NCBI GenBank assembly: GCA_038277395.1
Contig: CM076190.1
Span: 130,912,197-130,976,196, forward strand
Direction of reading: 5' to 3'
Source of the DNA: Dryocosmus kuriphilus
Taxonomy: Eukaryota > Arthropoda > Insecta > Hymenoptera > Cynipidae
DNA: 64,000 nucleotides
Every line of letters begins with the position of its first letter. Within the stretch, counting starts at the first letter, position 1. This document shows positions 33,592 to 45,761 of this stretch, one piece after another. Under the pieces are notes generated by a model, which saw only the letters and a program-made list of their open reading frames with translations, did not search any database and had not been told where the DNA came from. The position numbers and the translations under genes are program-made.

Positions 33592-34765
33592 TTACATTCT
33601 CATTTCAATGTGAAGGTATTAGTTTTATGTGAAAACTGACTTTCGCGGATTTCATGAAATCTCGACGCTTCATGACCCCCTGAATCCGAAAAAACAGGTT
33701 TTACGTTGGTGTCTGTCTGTCGTTGTCGTTGTTGTCGTTGTCGTCGTCGTTGTCGTTGTAGTCTGTTAGCACGATAACTTTCGAAGGATTAATCGGATTG
33801 GATTGCGCTTTGGCATACTTCTTTAAAGCGTAAAAAGTAAGGACGAGTTCGTTAACCAGCGGTTTTTGGCCAACGGTTCTTTATCTATCAAAAGCTGTTT
33901 TCAAAAAATCAAAAAATCCATTTTCCGGCTAAACTATGAAAGATACAAAAAAAAATGTAAGAAAGTAAAATTTTTGACCTTAAAAGAAACTACAAATGTT
34001 TTCATAAAATGAACGGTTTTTGTTTTAATCAAGAAAACGCTATTAAAATTAAAAAACTCTGGTTTCCCGCCAAAATATTTAAGATACAGAAAAATGGTAC
34101 AGAACAAAGTTGTTCAATTTAAGAATATTTACAAATGTTGTTTGAACCATTTTTTGATAAAATGCACGGTTTTTGTTTTACTCGATAAAACGTTATTAAA
34201 AATAAAAAATTTCAAATTTGCCGCCAAACTATGCAAGAGACGGAAAAATGGTAATAAACAAAGTTGTTCACCTCAAAAAGATCTACAAATTTTCTTTCCA
34301 TCATTTTTTTGAGCAAACGCGTAGTTTTTGAGTTATTCGTGAAATATGTTATGAAATATAAAGAAAACCACTTTTCAGCAAAACTATGCAAGATATGAGA
34401 AAATATTAACAAGCAGAATTGTTCACCTTGGAAAGAGCTACAAAAGTTATTTATAAGACTCATCGTTTTACTTTTAAGAATCGAAATCCTGTATTGTGAA
34501 AATTTGGAAAATCACAAAAAAACTTTACCAATCTACAGTGTGTTTACAAAAAATGTAATTATCGAGCACGAAGCGCGAGTGTCATGCTGAGAATGTATTC
34601 CTTAAGGGCGATAGAGCTTCAAGTAAAATAATTCCTCTTGGAATTTTTAATTTAAAGTTTTATGCGATCCATAAACAGCGAGCGCGTAGCGCGAGGTGAA
34701 TAATTTATCGAGTGCGAAGCGCGAGTGCCAACAGACGCGCGCTCCAGGCGCGCTCATACCAGATT
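33592..34765 (+). repeat. TACATTCTCATC repeat, copy 7 with tail module
   Basis: Begins TACATTCTCATTTCAATG, hexanucleotide run at 33,715-33,765, internal repeats starting at 33,928, 34,070, 34,222 and 34,380 (periods 142 to 158 bp), terminal CTGAGAATGTA at about 34,586-34,596, then the CG-hairpin tail to 34,765. Confidence 0.75.
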
Positions 34766-34830
34766 TTTTTTAAATTGTTTTTTTACATTTAATTTTATTA
34801 CGTTTTTATTTTTTTTCTATTTTATTTTTT

Positions 34831-35616
34831 TTCACATTCTCATCTCAATGAGAAGGTATTAGCTTTATGTGAAATCTGACTTTCGCGGATTTCGTGAAAT
34901 CTCCACGCTTCGTGACCCCCTGAATCGGAAAAAACATGTTTTACGTCGTTGTCGTGTCGTTGTCGTTGTTGTTGTCGTTGTAGCCTGTGAACACGATGAC
35001 TTTCGAAGAACTAATCGGATTGGATTGCGCTTTGGCGTATTTCTTCAAGGTGTAAAAAGTAAGGACGTGTTCGTTAACCAGCGATTTTTGACGAACGGTT
35101 ATGGTTTTATCCATCGAAAACGGTTTATGCCAAATCAATAAATCCAATTTCCGGCCAAAATATGCAAGATACGAAAAAAATTGTACCAAACCAAGTTGTT
35201 CATCTCAAAAAGATCTACAAATTTGCTCTATATCATTTTTTTTTTGACGCATAGTTTTTCAGTTATTCATGAAACATGTTATTGAGTATAAAGAAATTGA
35301 CTTTTCAGCAAAACTATGCGAGACACGAGAAAATGTTATAAGACAGAATTGTTCACCTTGGAAAGACCTACAAATTTTCTGAAGACTATTTCCTGATACA
35401 AGGCATAGTTTATTAATGAAACGTATTATATGGTTGTTTTAATCACAAAATACATTATTGTACAGGTAATAAAAAATTATTAAAGTTATTGAAAAATTTG
35501 CCCGCTACTCAGGCGTATTTTCATCACATTTCTCACGCTTACCAGTCGATTAAAGTATATAAAAAACGTGAACTCCTTAATTTTTTACATAGTTTGGTTG
35601 AAAAATGCAATTTTTA
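34831..35616 (+). repeat. TACATTCTCATC repeat, copy 8
   Basis: Starts CACATTCTCATCTCAATG, hexanucleotide run at 34,943-34,985. It ends with the same GCCCGCTACTCAGGCG-containing segment as copy 1 and joins copy 9 directly, so copies 1-2 and 8-9 are equivalent tandem dimers. Confidence 0.7.
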
Positions 35617-36625
35617 TTATTACATTCTCATCTCAATGAGAAGGTATTAGTTTTATGTGAAAACTGACTTTCGCGGATTTCATGAAATCTCCACGTTTTG
35701 CGACCTCCTGAATCCGAAAAAACATGTTTTACGTTGCTTTTTGTCTGTCGTTGTCGTTGTCGTCGTCATTGTCGTAGTGGTCTGTGAACACGATAGCTTT
35801 CGAGGGACTAATCTGATTGCGTTGCGCTTTGGCACGCTTCTTTAAAGAGTAAAAGGTAAGGACGAGTTCGTTAACCAGTCACTTTTGACCAACGGTTATG
35901 GTTTTATCCATCAAAAACAGTTTTCACAAAATAAAGAAAGCCATTTTCCGGTTAAACTATGCGAGATATAGAAAATATGTATATAACCATAACTGTTTAT
36001 CTTAGAAAGATCTATAAATTTTGTGTACCATTTTTTGATAAAATGCACGGGTTTTGTTTTAATCGAGAAAATGTTATTTAAAATAAAAAGTTCAAATTTT
36101 CCGCGAAACTACGCAAGATAAGAAAAAATGATGATAAACAAAGGTTTTCAACTTAAAAAGGTCTACAAATTTTGATTTAACTATTTTTTGATAAAATGCA
36201 CGGCTTTGATTTTAATCAAGAAAATGCTATTAAAAAATCAAAAATTAAAATTTACCGCCAAAATATGCAAGATACAAAAGAAATAATAATAAATAAAGTT
36301 GTTCACCTAAAAGTATTTATAAATTTGGTCCCTATTATTTTTTTGAACAGACGCGTACTTCTTTAGTTATTCGTGAAATATGTTATGAAATATAAAGAAA
36401 ACCATTTTTCAGCAAAACTATGCAAGATATGAGAAAATATTAACAAGCAGAATTTTTCACCTTGGAAAGAGAGAGAGAGAGAATGATGAGAATGTATTCC
36501 TTAAGGGCGATAGAGCCTTAAGTAAAATAATTTCTTTTGTAATTTTTAATTTAAAGGTTTGTACTATCCATAAACACCGAGCGCGTAGCGCGAGGTAAAT
36601 AACCTATCGAGCGCAAAGCGCGAGT
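35617..36625 (+). repeat. TACATTCTCATC repeat, copy 9 with partial tail
   Basis: Starts TACATTCTCATCTC, hexanucleotide run at 35,745-35,780, terminal GATGAGAATGTA near 36,485, preceded by a GA microsatellite, then two CG modules up to 36,625. Confidence 0.7.
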
Positions 36626-36963
36626 ACCGTAAATAAAGTATATATAATATTATTGGAAATCCTATGAAATCCTTTAAAACCACCTGCAATCCTGCGAAAT
36701 TTGTTTAATTTCTTTTTAATTAATTTCTTTGTAAATTTCTTCACTTCTTTCCTTCTTCACTTATTTAGCATTAAGAATTTAATAATATCTTTCCCTCAAT
36801 ACGTCTTTTTAATTATTTTTTCATAAAGTTTATATAGTTTATTTCCTTAAATACGTCTTTTTATTTTTTTATTTATTTTTTGACGTCGTTTTTTCACGTC
36901 AAAATCTATCCCAATCTATCATTTTTAAAGCATCTTTTAATTTCTTTAATTAATTCTTTGCTT
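36626..36963. repeat. AT-rich satellite-like sequence and left target duplication of the LINE
   Basis: Related to 33,285-33,420 and 41,890-42,350 (AATACGTCTTTTT words). Its last 13 bases, TAATTCTTTGCTT at 36,951-36,963, recur exactly at 41,877-41,889. Confidence 0.7.
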
Positions 36964-37529
36964 CTACTCGGTGGGTTCCTGTCACCACTACGTAACGCGT
37001 CCTCAGGTTGCGGATAGAGGAATGGCCCCTGAAGTTGAACAGCCTCTGAGTTTATCTGCGAAAACAAGAATAGGCATTCGCGGACAGCCGATAGGAACCA
37101 GTCATGGGTGTGGTGAGACCACACTGGTAGAAAATAGGTACGCGAGAGTCATGGTTTGGGACGACCCACCCTTTCGCGTCCATACCAAAAATCTTTTAAG
37201 GGAATAATCCTGCTGCCCCATTGGACACCCCAACGATGACACGGCCAACAAGGGATGTGTGGAATGATTCGCTTGTAGGGTCAACGTGGTATTGATGCCA
37301 GTGCGGCGCCACTGCCTTGCAGAGGGACGTTAGGATACGAGGCAGAAGCCGTAATGTCTCTGACGACAAGTTGACGCTGTCCTTGTCAAAGTCGGGAAGC
37401 TCCCATACTTAGACCTAGGGAGGTATGGGGGTTATCACTCCTGGGACGGTGGACTCACCTGCGATCAGAGCAGGATCTCTAACGTGCGGGTTTTCTTAAA
37501 ACTATCATAGTTAACTTCCAAAAACAAGC

Positions 37530-38300
37530 AACTACAATAAAATATCTAAAGGCAGGAACTCTGAACGCTCCTAGTCTAAATACTGGCGGATTTAGCGAAC
37601 TCATTGGGATAGCAAAGAGATACGATATTGATATAATCGCACTTCAAGAAACCTGCTGGCCGGGCGAGTATGCATCAATTTCTAAGGATAACTACACTAT
37701 TCACTATGGGGGAGCTAAGGGGCGCAAACTGGGGACCGGGTTTCTTATTAATAAACGAATTTCTCAAGCGGTTATCGATATGCAATTCATTAACGACCGG
37801 CTAATCATATATTGTACTAAAGGGTAATTTCTGCAAGAAGGTGCTAATCAACGTGCACTCCTCTAACGAGGACAAAGACAAAGTGACTAAAGATCTTTTT
37901 TACGAAACAAGCGGACAAGTTTTTGACAAGTTCTCGACGTTTGACACAAAAATAGTATTTAGAGATTTCAATGCGAAAATTGGGAAAGAACCGATTTACA
38001 GCACTACAATAGGGTCAGAAAGCTTGCATGACGTCAGTAATAATAATGGGGCTAGAGTAATATATTTTACAGCTTCAATGAACCTGGCTGTAAAAGCACA
38101 TATTTCAAGCATACAAATATACATAAGGCCACCTGGACATTACCAGCTGGTATCACTGACAATCAGATTGGGGTTTTTTAATTGACAGAAGACGCCATAC
38201 AAAAAATCTCGATGTAAGATCGTACAGGAGAGCGGATTTAAATTCAGACCACTTTCTCGTGATAGTGAGGCTAAGATCTAGACTAGCGTTAAATAAGAAA
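37530..38300 (+). pseudogene. LINE apurinic-type endonuclease domain
   Basis: Pieces in several frames: GTLNAPSLNTGG, then DIDIIALQETCW (the catalytic glutamate), a TGFLINKR segment, INVHSSNEDKD in the frame from 37,841, VFRDFNAKIG (the D-x-N motif, with R where G is usual) near 37,970, and SDHFLVIVRLRSRL (the catalytic D-H) near 38,240. This is the nick-making endonuclease of non-LTR elements. Stops at 37,827 and 38,183 and frame changes make it dead. Confidence 0.85.
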
Positions 38301-38329
38301 ACTATCCCTCCGAGCCAGCAGTACGTTTT

Positions 38330-40107
38330 AATATAGATAAGCTTAAAATACCAATAGAAACATTGAATTATCAAATAAATATTTCTAATAGTTTCGATGC
38401 TCTTAAAAAACAGAGAGACGATAGCGATAATTGGGAGGAGGACGTAGAAACCCTGTGGGACAATATGAAAGAGGCGATAAAGACATCCGCGAAAATTACT
38501 ATAGGTTTAAAGAAACTAACCAAAAACCAAACCGCGGTTCGACCAAGAGTACAAACTATGGTTTAAAAAGCAAACGAAGGCCGAAGAAATTAGTTTAAAA
38601 AATAAGTGCGATCAAACACATAAGAAGTATCTCGAGATTAGTAAAAGTACAAATAGGTTTTACAGATCCAAGAAAAGGAAGTAGGAAAAGAATAAAATAC
38701 TAGCAACTGAAACGCATAATAAACAAAACAACCCGCGTGAGATATACAGGGGAATCAATTTTGTAAGGAAAGGCTTTCAAAGTAGAATGGAATTAATGAG
38801 GGACGAAAATGGCAATCTAGTAGCTGAAGCGACAGAGACTCTAAATTAAAAAAAAAAACTTTTTCGATAAGCAATTGAATGTACGCGCAGCCTTGTTGAA
38901 GGTAATCTCGGTGAAATCCATACTGCTGATCTACTAATTGATGAGCCTACTGATAAAGAAATAGAAATGGCCATTAAAAAGTTGAAAAATAACAAAGTCG
39001 CGGGCTTCGACGACCTACCACCAGAGAACTAATAAAAAATGGGGACCTTTGCCTCACAAGGCAAATTTGTAAATTAATACGCACAATCTGCAAAACAGAA
39101 TGCATACCGGACGAGTGGAATACCTCTATTATTATACCCATTTTTAGAAAAAGCAATAAAACGTTCGTGCTATAAGATCCTGTCCAATGTAATCTTAAGT
39201 ATAACAACCCCTTTTGCTGAGGAAATCATTGAGGATTACCAGTGTCGATTCCGCCGAAACGAGTCTACAAGCGAACAAATGTTTACAATTAGACAACTGT
39301 TAGAAAAGAAATGGGAATTTAATGAAGCAATACATCAGCTATTTATCGCTTTCAAAAAGGCTTACGACTCTATTATATGCGCACGAGTGTACTTGATTCT
39401 AGAGTTCTTGGGTGTACCATAGATATTATCTATGGTTGTACCAAGGAAATTGGTTAAACTTGTCGAAGTTTTCTTAAGCGGCAGTGGGTGCGGGATACGC
39501 GTAAACGGAAGTTTATCTGAATAGTTATTTATCCGCGATGGCCTGAAACATGGCGATGCGCTTTCGTGCATTCTTTCCAACATAGTTTTAGAATACGTGG
39601 CCAAACAAGTAGAAACGAATCCGTGCGGTGTTACCCTCAGCGGGATAATACAAATTCTGGTATATGCGGATGATCTCGACTTACTCGGCGATGATAAAGA
39701 AACTGTAGCGAAAAATGCAGAAGTTTTGATCACAAATGTCAAGGAAATAAGCTTAGAAGTTAGCAAATCGAGGACAAAATATTTGACAGGCGACAGATCA
39801 GAATAAAGTAATGAAGAGGGGGATCTGATGGCTGGAAATATGAAGTTCGAAAGAGTCAATGAGTTTATATACCTCGGGACTATTTAACTAGCGACAATAA
39901 CATTAAAACGGAAATCAACAGCTGACTACACGCTGAAAATGGGTGCTAATATGCAGCAACTACGTTACTAAAATCGCGATCGCTATCTAGAAACAGCAAA
40001 GTAAGGATTTACAGAACAACAATAATGCCGTCATCACGTGCAGGTGCGAAACGTGGGCGCTGACGAAAGGAGAGGAGAACAGGTTTAGAGTATTCAAAAA
40101 GAAAGTA
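38330..40107 (+). pseudogene. LINE reverse transcriptase
   Basis: Motifs in shifting frames: KVAGFDDLPPEN near 38,997, FRRNESTSEQMFTIRQLLEKKW near 39,247, motif A FKKAYDSI near 39,352, LKHGDALSCILSN-like motif B near 39,545, and YADDLDLLGDDKETVAKNAEVL (quoted in part) near 39,662, where the YADD active site is intact. The thumb continues to about 40,107, where a transposon fragment interrupts. Multiple stops. Confidence 0.85.
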
Positions 40108-40921
40108 CGGGTCGTCGAGGTAAATCCGGAAAAATAAATATAAAGATTAAACTAATTGATACTCATGTTAAAAAATTTATATTCGTACGCTACTTGTTGC
40201 ATGTTAAATACATAGTCAAACATTAAAATTATTCAATATGGCCACCATTTGCTTGAACTACCAGCTCAAGTCTGGACCGGAAGCCAGAATACGCCCGTTT
40301 TAAACTCAGTTTTGTCCATGTTGGTCATCACCTCTAAAATGGAAGTCCTCAGGACGTCCCGCGTATTTTAAGATTACGCGTTTACATCTTTCTCAACTAT
40401 GCCCCATACGTAGTAGTCAAGAGGATTGCAGTCTGGGCTGGATGGTGGCCACAAATCCGGCGACTAGTGGTAACGGAGGTTACTGTAAGTCCACGCCTGA
40501 GTTTTTCTGGACTTGTGAGCGGGTGCGGAGTCCTGCTGAAACACGCATTCTCTTCCAGCGGCAACTTTCTCTATCCAGGACTTGGCAATTGTTTTTAGGA
40601 CGTCTATGTATCCTTCAGCATTCAAACTTGAGCTCTGCTCGATAAAGTGGGGTGGCATGACATCCCCATTGCTGCTTATGATACCAAGCAACTGCAGCGC
40701 GGAATTTTGTGTGCATGACTGCAGTAGCTTCAATAGGATCTTTACAGATCCAACAATCATTTTGACGATTAACTTTTCTATCTTAGATACAAATTTTTTC
40801 GTCTGAAAAGAACTTGAGATGACCGCGACGCCATCGATTATCTCGTTTGGGGGTTTTCCGGCGCGAAGTGACTCTAGTATCGTTGATCTACGGTCCTGCT
40901 CTCGGCTGATCGTCATGCGTG
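40108..40921 (-). pseudogene. Tc1/mariner-like transposase fragment inserted in the LINE
   Basis: On the minus strand the N terminus reads MTISREQDRRSTILESLRAG, followed by frameshifted sequence, then NGDVMPPHFIEQ, an AEGYIDVLKT segment and VFQQDSAPAHKSRKTQAW, which carries the second catalytic aspartate. Beyond 40,464 LWPPSSPDCNPLDYYVW-like and QANGGHIE segments follow in another frame. The fragment begins exactly at the transposase start and no terminal inverted repeats are visible. LINE sequence resumes at 40,922 (FDEETVEW). Confidence 0.8.
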
Positions 40922-41205
40922 CTTCGACGAAGAGACTGTTGAATGGAGAAAATTGCATAATCATGAGCTGCATGCTCTTTACGGGTCAGTAAATATTAAT
41001 AGAGTAACGAAATCGCACAAATTAAGCTGGACGGGAAATATATCAAGAATGGGCAAGGAAGGAACAGTGGCGCAAGTTTTGAAAGGGAAAGCGATTAGTA
41101 AGAGACCTCTAGGTAGACCGAGAAACAAGTGGGTGAAACACGTAAGGGGCAATCTAAAAGATCTGGGACATGATTATTTGAGGACGATGCCTAGTTCTAA
41201 TTGTT
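40922..41205 (+). pseudogene. LINE C-terminal segment
   Basis: After the inserted fragment the LINE protein continues as HNHELHALYGSVNI, HKLSWTGNISRMG and GRPRNKWVKHVRGNLKDLG, the conserved C-terminal region of RTE-like proteins. It is broken again at about 41,206; the final MEDAEDRDAWR follows at about 41,780. Confidence 0.8.
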
Positions 41206-41760
41206 TCGCGTCAGAGAACTACAGGTATTATTGACATGAAGTCGAAATTTGGCAAGGTCGCATCTAGCTCATATCGGGCTGACGGTTGTATTCACTTTTG
41301 TCCGACATCAGTGTGCTTTCGCGAATTCTCAAAGCATCTAGAATGCCTCCACAAAAATATCATTGAAAAAGAAGCTATGATTCAAAAAACAATTACGATC
41401 TCTCATCGCGAAATGCGACGTTGCCAAGTCTCCGGTCAGTGTGTTATTACTCATCGTTTTTAACTGATATTTCAATAAAAAATATTATAACATAGGTTGA
41501 AACTTTGCAGGATTATTCCAAAAAGGATTATCTATTGATTGTTTCATACTTTTTAATAAGTCTATAGGGAAATTTAATTTTTTTTCAATGATTTCGAAGC
41601 TGTCCCATAAGAACCCATGTTAAATATAGCATTTTCATGGTCTCATATCTTGCGATTTAGTATTATAACACATATTGAAAAAATTAGTATCTATTTAGAA
41701 AACTGTCAACTTTCATATATCCAATATTCATCATATTTCTATAGGACTTTTGTTAACTAG
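41206..41760. other. Unidentified insert of about 550 bp in the LINE C terminus
   Basis: The LINE protein stops matching after LRTMPSSN and resumes before MEDAEDRDAWR. The insert carries a 75-codon frame at 41,236-41,463 that I do not recognise. Its ends and target duplication could not be fixed. Confidence 0.45.
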
Positions 41761-41889
41761 GCAACGTCCTTAAACAGAATGGAGGATGCAGAGGATAGAG
41801 ATGCGTGGCGGTTTGGGTAGTAGGGGCAAAGAACTTCCGAGTTCGAGCTGCTAAACTATATTATTAATAATAAAAATAATTCTTTGCTT

Positions 41890-42360
41890 ATTCCTTTAAT
41901 ATTAAAAATTTAATAATCTAATTCTTTCAATATGTCTTTTTTCTTATTTTTATTTCTTTATTAATTACTATCTAATATTGAAAATATTATATATATTATT
42001 TTCATAACATTATGATTATCTAATTCATTTTTATAAATAATAAATTTCAGTTGAATGAATTTATAAATTTTAAAATATCTTATCTCTGTAAATACGTCTT
42101 TTTTCCTTATTTTTTCTTTATTTATTAATTATTATTTAATATTAAAAATATTAAAAATATTATAAATATTATTATAATAATATTATTATCATTTAATTAA
42201 TCTTTATTAATAATTAATTTCCATTAAATACATTTATAAATTTTAAGAAACTATTTTCATAAATACTTCTTTCTCCTATATTTTTGTCTTTATTTATTTA
42301 TTATTATTCAATATTCAAATTATTATAAATATGATGATTAATATTATTATTTAGCCCACC
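41890..42360. repeat. AT-rich tandem repeat, period about 165 bp
   Basis: The phrase ATA(T/C)(G/T)TCTTTTTTC...TTTCTTTATTAATTA occurs at about 41,930, 42,098 and 42,258. Related sequence lies at 36,780-36,880 and 33,360-33,420. Confidence 0.6.
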
Positions 42361-42759
42361 TCCTCCCACAGGTACTCATGAGCCGGTACTTCGTTACTAA
42401 ACACGGTCGCGAACACGGCAAGTGCTTAGTACATAGATTCGTTGGTGTCAGATGCCGTTTTAAAAATTATCTGCTTGCGAATTCTTCAAATAAATAAAAT
42501 AATCCTGCTATGGACCATGAAGCATCGCGGGTTTTTCTCAGTAGTAAAGGGATGCCTGAACTAAGTAAAAGGTGTTATTTTGAATTGAGGAAATTCCCAA
42601 AGATGCCTCAGAAAAGCGCTCGAAGAATCTCTGCTTGTAGTTTTTTTTTTGTGCAAACATTGAACCCTCCAGGCAACATTATTAGAGACATGAAGAATCA
42701 CTGCTTATTGTTTTATTATTATTAATTAATTAATCTTTACAAAAAATAATTTTCAATTG
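42361..42759. other. Spacer without recognised gene
   Basis: A 71-codon frame at 42,510 has no family signature. Slightly higher GC at 42,360-42,480. Confidence 0.4.
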
Positions 42760-43219
42760 AACCTCCCGAAGTCAAAAGGGGATACGCATGGATTCAGCGT
42801 GAGAAGTATTGTCCAGAACGTCAATTTTAAAAATTGTTAAAATGTTAATTTTAAGAACCGATATTTGTAGAGAATTTCAAAGCGCATCTTTTCTTCCTTT
42901 TGCAGAATTTTGTAGCTTTTTTAGTTTTTCAAATAATTGGAAAAAAGTAGATTTTTTGAAAACAAAAAATTTTAATCTTCTTTAACTTCAACTCGCCCTA
43001 ACTTAGCCAATTTTCAGAATTTTTTGCTTTAATTAATAACAGATCACGTGTTTAAGTCTTCTAAGACTAATAAAAAAGAAAAAAGGAAATATTTTTATAA
43101 ACAAAAAAGTTGTTAATTATTTGTTTAGACATTGTAAAAATCATGAATTATAATCTTCAAGCGCTTCGTTTAGCGAGCGAATTTTGAGCAACGATAAACT
43201 TTCAGTGCGAAAGTTGTGG

Positions 43220-43423
43220 ATGAATGTTGAAAGAAGTTTTTTAGAAAGTTTGACATCAATCGAATTGATGGTTTAAAAATTATTAATATTTCAAGACGCA
43301 AACGGCTGGACGTCTGGTGCGTGGAATGTACCGAGAGTCCACACGACGTGAAATGCCACTCTCGCTACATTTTGCCATCAACAGTGATGAAAATTTTTGC
43401 AATTCATATGTTTAAATATTGAA
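43220..43423 (+). pseudogene. Cys/His-rich segment coded inside the left TIR (and mirrored in the right TIR)
   Basis: Reads VWCVECTESPHDVKCHSRYI and ends in a stop at 43,423. The mirror copy is on the minus strand at 46,249-46,043 with a few substitutions. The pattern C-x2-C-x6-C-x-H could bind zinc. It may be the first exon of the transposase, or a second product. Confidence 0.45.
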
Positions 43424-43499
43424 TAATACCAAAGTGTAATAACTAAATGTGTTAATAATTTAACGCACTTTAATAATAATTATTGAAAATCCTTATTTG

Positions 43500-44495
43500 C
43501 TGTTGGGTTGAGTGCACGTGCTGTAGCTAATGCAGCTTTTAGCAAAAATTTTGAAGATCATGCAGGCCAACCAAAACAAACTGTTATTATGGTTAGTTGT
43601 CCTTCTTGTAAAGAAAGGAACTATAATGTAACAGCTATATTTTGGCAAAAAATTAAAAAGGGCTATTTCTGTCATAAGCAGTACACATTTACTATTATTA
43701 AGTATTCTTGCTGTGAAGAATAGTTTTAATAATATTTTAAAAATTGGAATTCTCTAAGTGAAGAATTAGAAAATGACTCGAGGCAGAAAAAGAAGTATGA
43801 CTGAAAGTTCGTGGAATAAGAATAAAAGAAATGTGCCAAAAATAAGTTAAAATCGAAGTTCGTCCATGTTCGCCATTAAAAAGTAAATTTTAAACTTTTT
43901 TCATCATAATTTTCGTATTTTCAATACTTTATTTTAAAATTAATTTTACTTCTAAAAGATTCTTCTACATGGGTGCTGGATTTAAATAATTTTCTGATGT
44001 TAAATTTTTATCGATTACTGGTCCAAATAATTTTTTGGAAAAACGAGAAAAAATCTACCTCGGGATTCCTAGAATATTTTTTTTTATATTTCAGGGAAAA
44101 CAGTATATCACTAAGTCAAAAATTGGTGAAAACAATGTAACCTTGAAAACAGTTGCAGAGAGATCCTTCAAAGTTGCACAGTCTTGCTGTAGAGATAAAT
44201 GTTTTGAGAAGATTTCATTGGATCAACAAAAAACATTACATAAAAGATTTTGGGATCTGGGTGATTATCATAAACAAAATTTGCTTCTTCGTGGAATGCT
44301 AAAATGTAATGATCCTGATGAAACGGAAGCCAAGGAAAAACTTCGCTTAATCAAATGGACATATTTATTCCCTACTGAAGAGAATAACATTACAGTTTGT
44401 AAAACTTCTTTCTGTAATTTTCTGCGTTTAGGTAAAAAACGAGTTGAAACCGTTCAAAAAAAACTCTTAAATAATCAGTCTTTGGCAAATTTATG
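43500..44495 (+). pseudogene. Transposase, N-terminal exons
   Basis: A frame at 43,508-43,723 gives ARAVANAAFSKNFEDHAG, followed by a CPSC segment and a CC pair, which suggests a zinc ribbon. An acceptor TTTTTATATTTCAG ends at 44,095, after which GKQYITKSKIGENN, a CCRDKCFEKISLDQQ motif and RFWDLGDYHKQNLLLRGML follow in a frame ending 44,495. This segment is typical of an uncharacterised arthropod transposon protein family that I recognise by its CRxKCxExIxxxQR and DYDKQN-like motifs. Confidence 0.7.
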
Positions 44496-45761
44496 AGGTG
44501 GACGACGCGAAAATCAGGTTAAGTTATCAGAAAATATTAAGCAAATGATACTGAAGCATTGTGAATCAACTCCACATAAATGTTCACATTATAAACGCAA
44601 TTCGACTGGTTTAAAATATTTTTAAAATCCAGCACTAAATTTAAAGACTCTTTATACATTGTTCGGAGAATATTTTTCCCAAAACGCAAGTGGGGAAAAG
44701 CTGCCAGTAAGTGAATGCACGTACAGTAATTTTTTTAACTATTTCAGTGGATTTACGTTTAAATTACCTCGAACTGACATATGCAACATTTGTTATAAAA
44801 AGCGAAACTGATGGTGTAGAAGGCCAAGAAATCATAAAGCACAAGGAAAATGCTCAAATCTACTTTACATTAAAAAAAAAAAATTCCTTTCTGAAAAAAG
44901 TAGTCTTTGCTGCGAGTTTGATTTTGCACAAAATTTGCCCTTGCCAAAATTACCAGTTTCTGATTAGTTTTATCGACCTTTACTATGGCTTTTTCTATTC
45001 AATGTGCATATACACAATACGAACAAAAGTTTTATGTTTTCTTTTCTCGAAGGGCTTGAAAAAAAGGGTGCAAGTCTTGTCTGTAGTTTTATTCAGTACG
45101 CCATATTGAATGAATATGATAAAATGAAGCACCGCAGCATAACTCTTTTTTTACGGATGGATGTCCTGGACAAAATAAAAATTACACGGTGCTTAATTTT
45201 TTAATTTTGCTATCCATTCATTTGCAAACAGAAATACATTATGTATTTCCAGTTCGAGGCCATTCATTCAACAAGTGCGATAGAAATTTTGGTACATATT
45301 CCCAAAAATTAAAAAGAATAGAAAAAATAGAAGCTTCTGCTGAATATGTGGAACTGATTCGTAATGCTCGTAAGCATTCCTTCACAATGATTGATTCATG
45401 CGAAAACATTTTGCAAGATTTTGAAAAATCTTTCAAAGGTAATATGAAAAATCCAAGCAAGCTACAGATCAGTAAAGCTTTTGTTATGCATTTCTTTCCC
45501 GATGGAAATGTCAATGTCTATAATAACTACGAATTAAAAACTCCAACTTCTTTTTCTTTTAAACCTAAGATTCACCTAATTAACCTAGAAAAAGTTTCTC
45601 CACGTCCAATCGGTATTAAAGATGCTAAAATGAAGGACGTGCAAAGCCTCTTCAATTATGTGAGTGCTTCTGGGAAAAGATTCTTCGAAAATTATTTTCA
45701 AAAAATTGATCAAAAGAATCAAAACGCAGAAGATACAGAAGGCAGTGAGGATGAGGAGTAA
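44496..45761 (+). pseudogene. Transposase, DDE-like catalytic region
   Basis: Sequence continues in changing frames: PRTDICNICYKKRN (zinc-binding C-x2-C), FDFAQNLPLPKLP, NVHIHNTNKSFMFSFLEG, then TDGCPGQNKNYTVLNF near 45,155, the first likely catalytic aspartate, and GHSFNKCDRNFGTY near 45,262, which is shared by all members. The last frame (ends 45,761) finishes in an acidic tail. At least four frameshifts or stops separate the segments. The gene is dead in this copy. Confidence 0.7.

Larger units (their letters stand above)
36964..41876 (+). mobile_element. RTE-like non-LTR retrotransposon with 13-bp TSD, degenerate
   Basis: Flanked by TAATTCTTTGCTT at 36,951-36,963 and 41,877-41,889. Contents: a 5' leader (36,964-37,550), an AP-type endonuclease, a reverse transcriptase with intact YADD, a C-terminal segment ending GRPRNKWVKHVRGNLKDLG and MEDAEDRDAWR (about 41,780), and a TAA-rich 3' tail (TATTAATAATAAAAA). 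Many stops and frameshifts. It is broken by a Tc1/mariner fragment at about 40,108-40,921 and by an unidentified insert at about 41,206-41,760. The C-terminal pattern is that of RTE-like LINEs common in insects; clade not proved. Confidence 0.85.
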
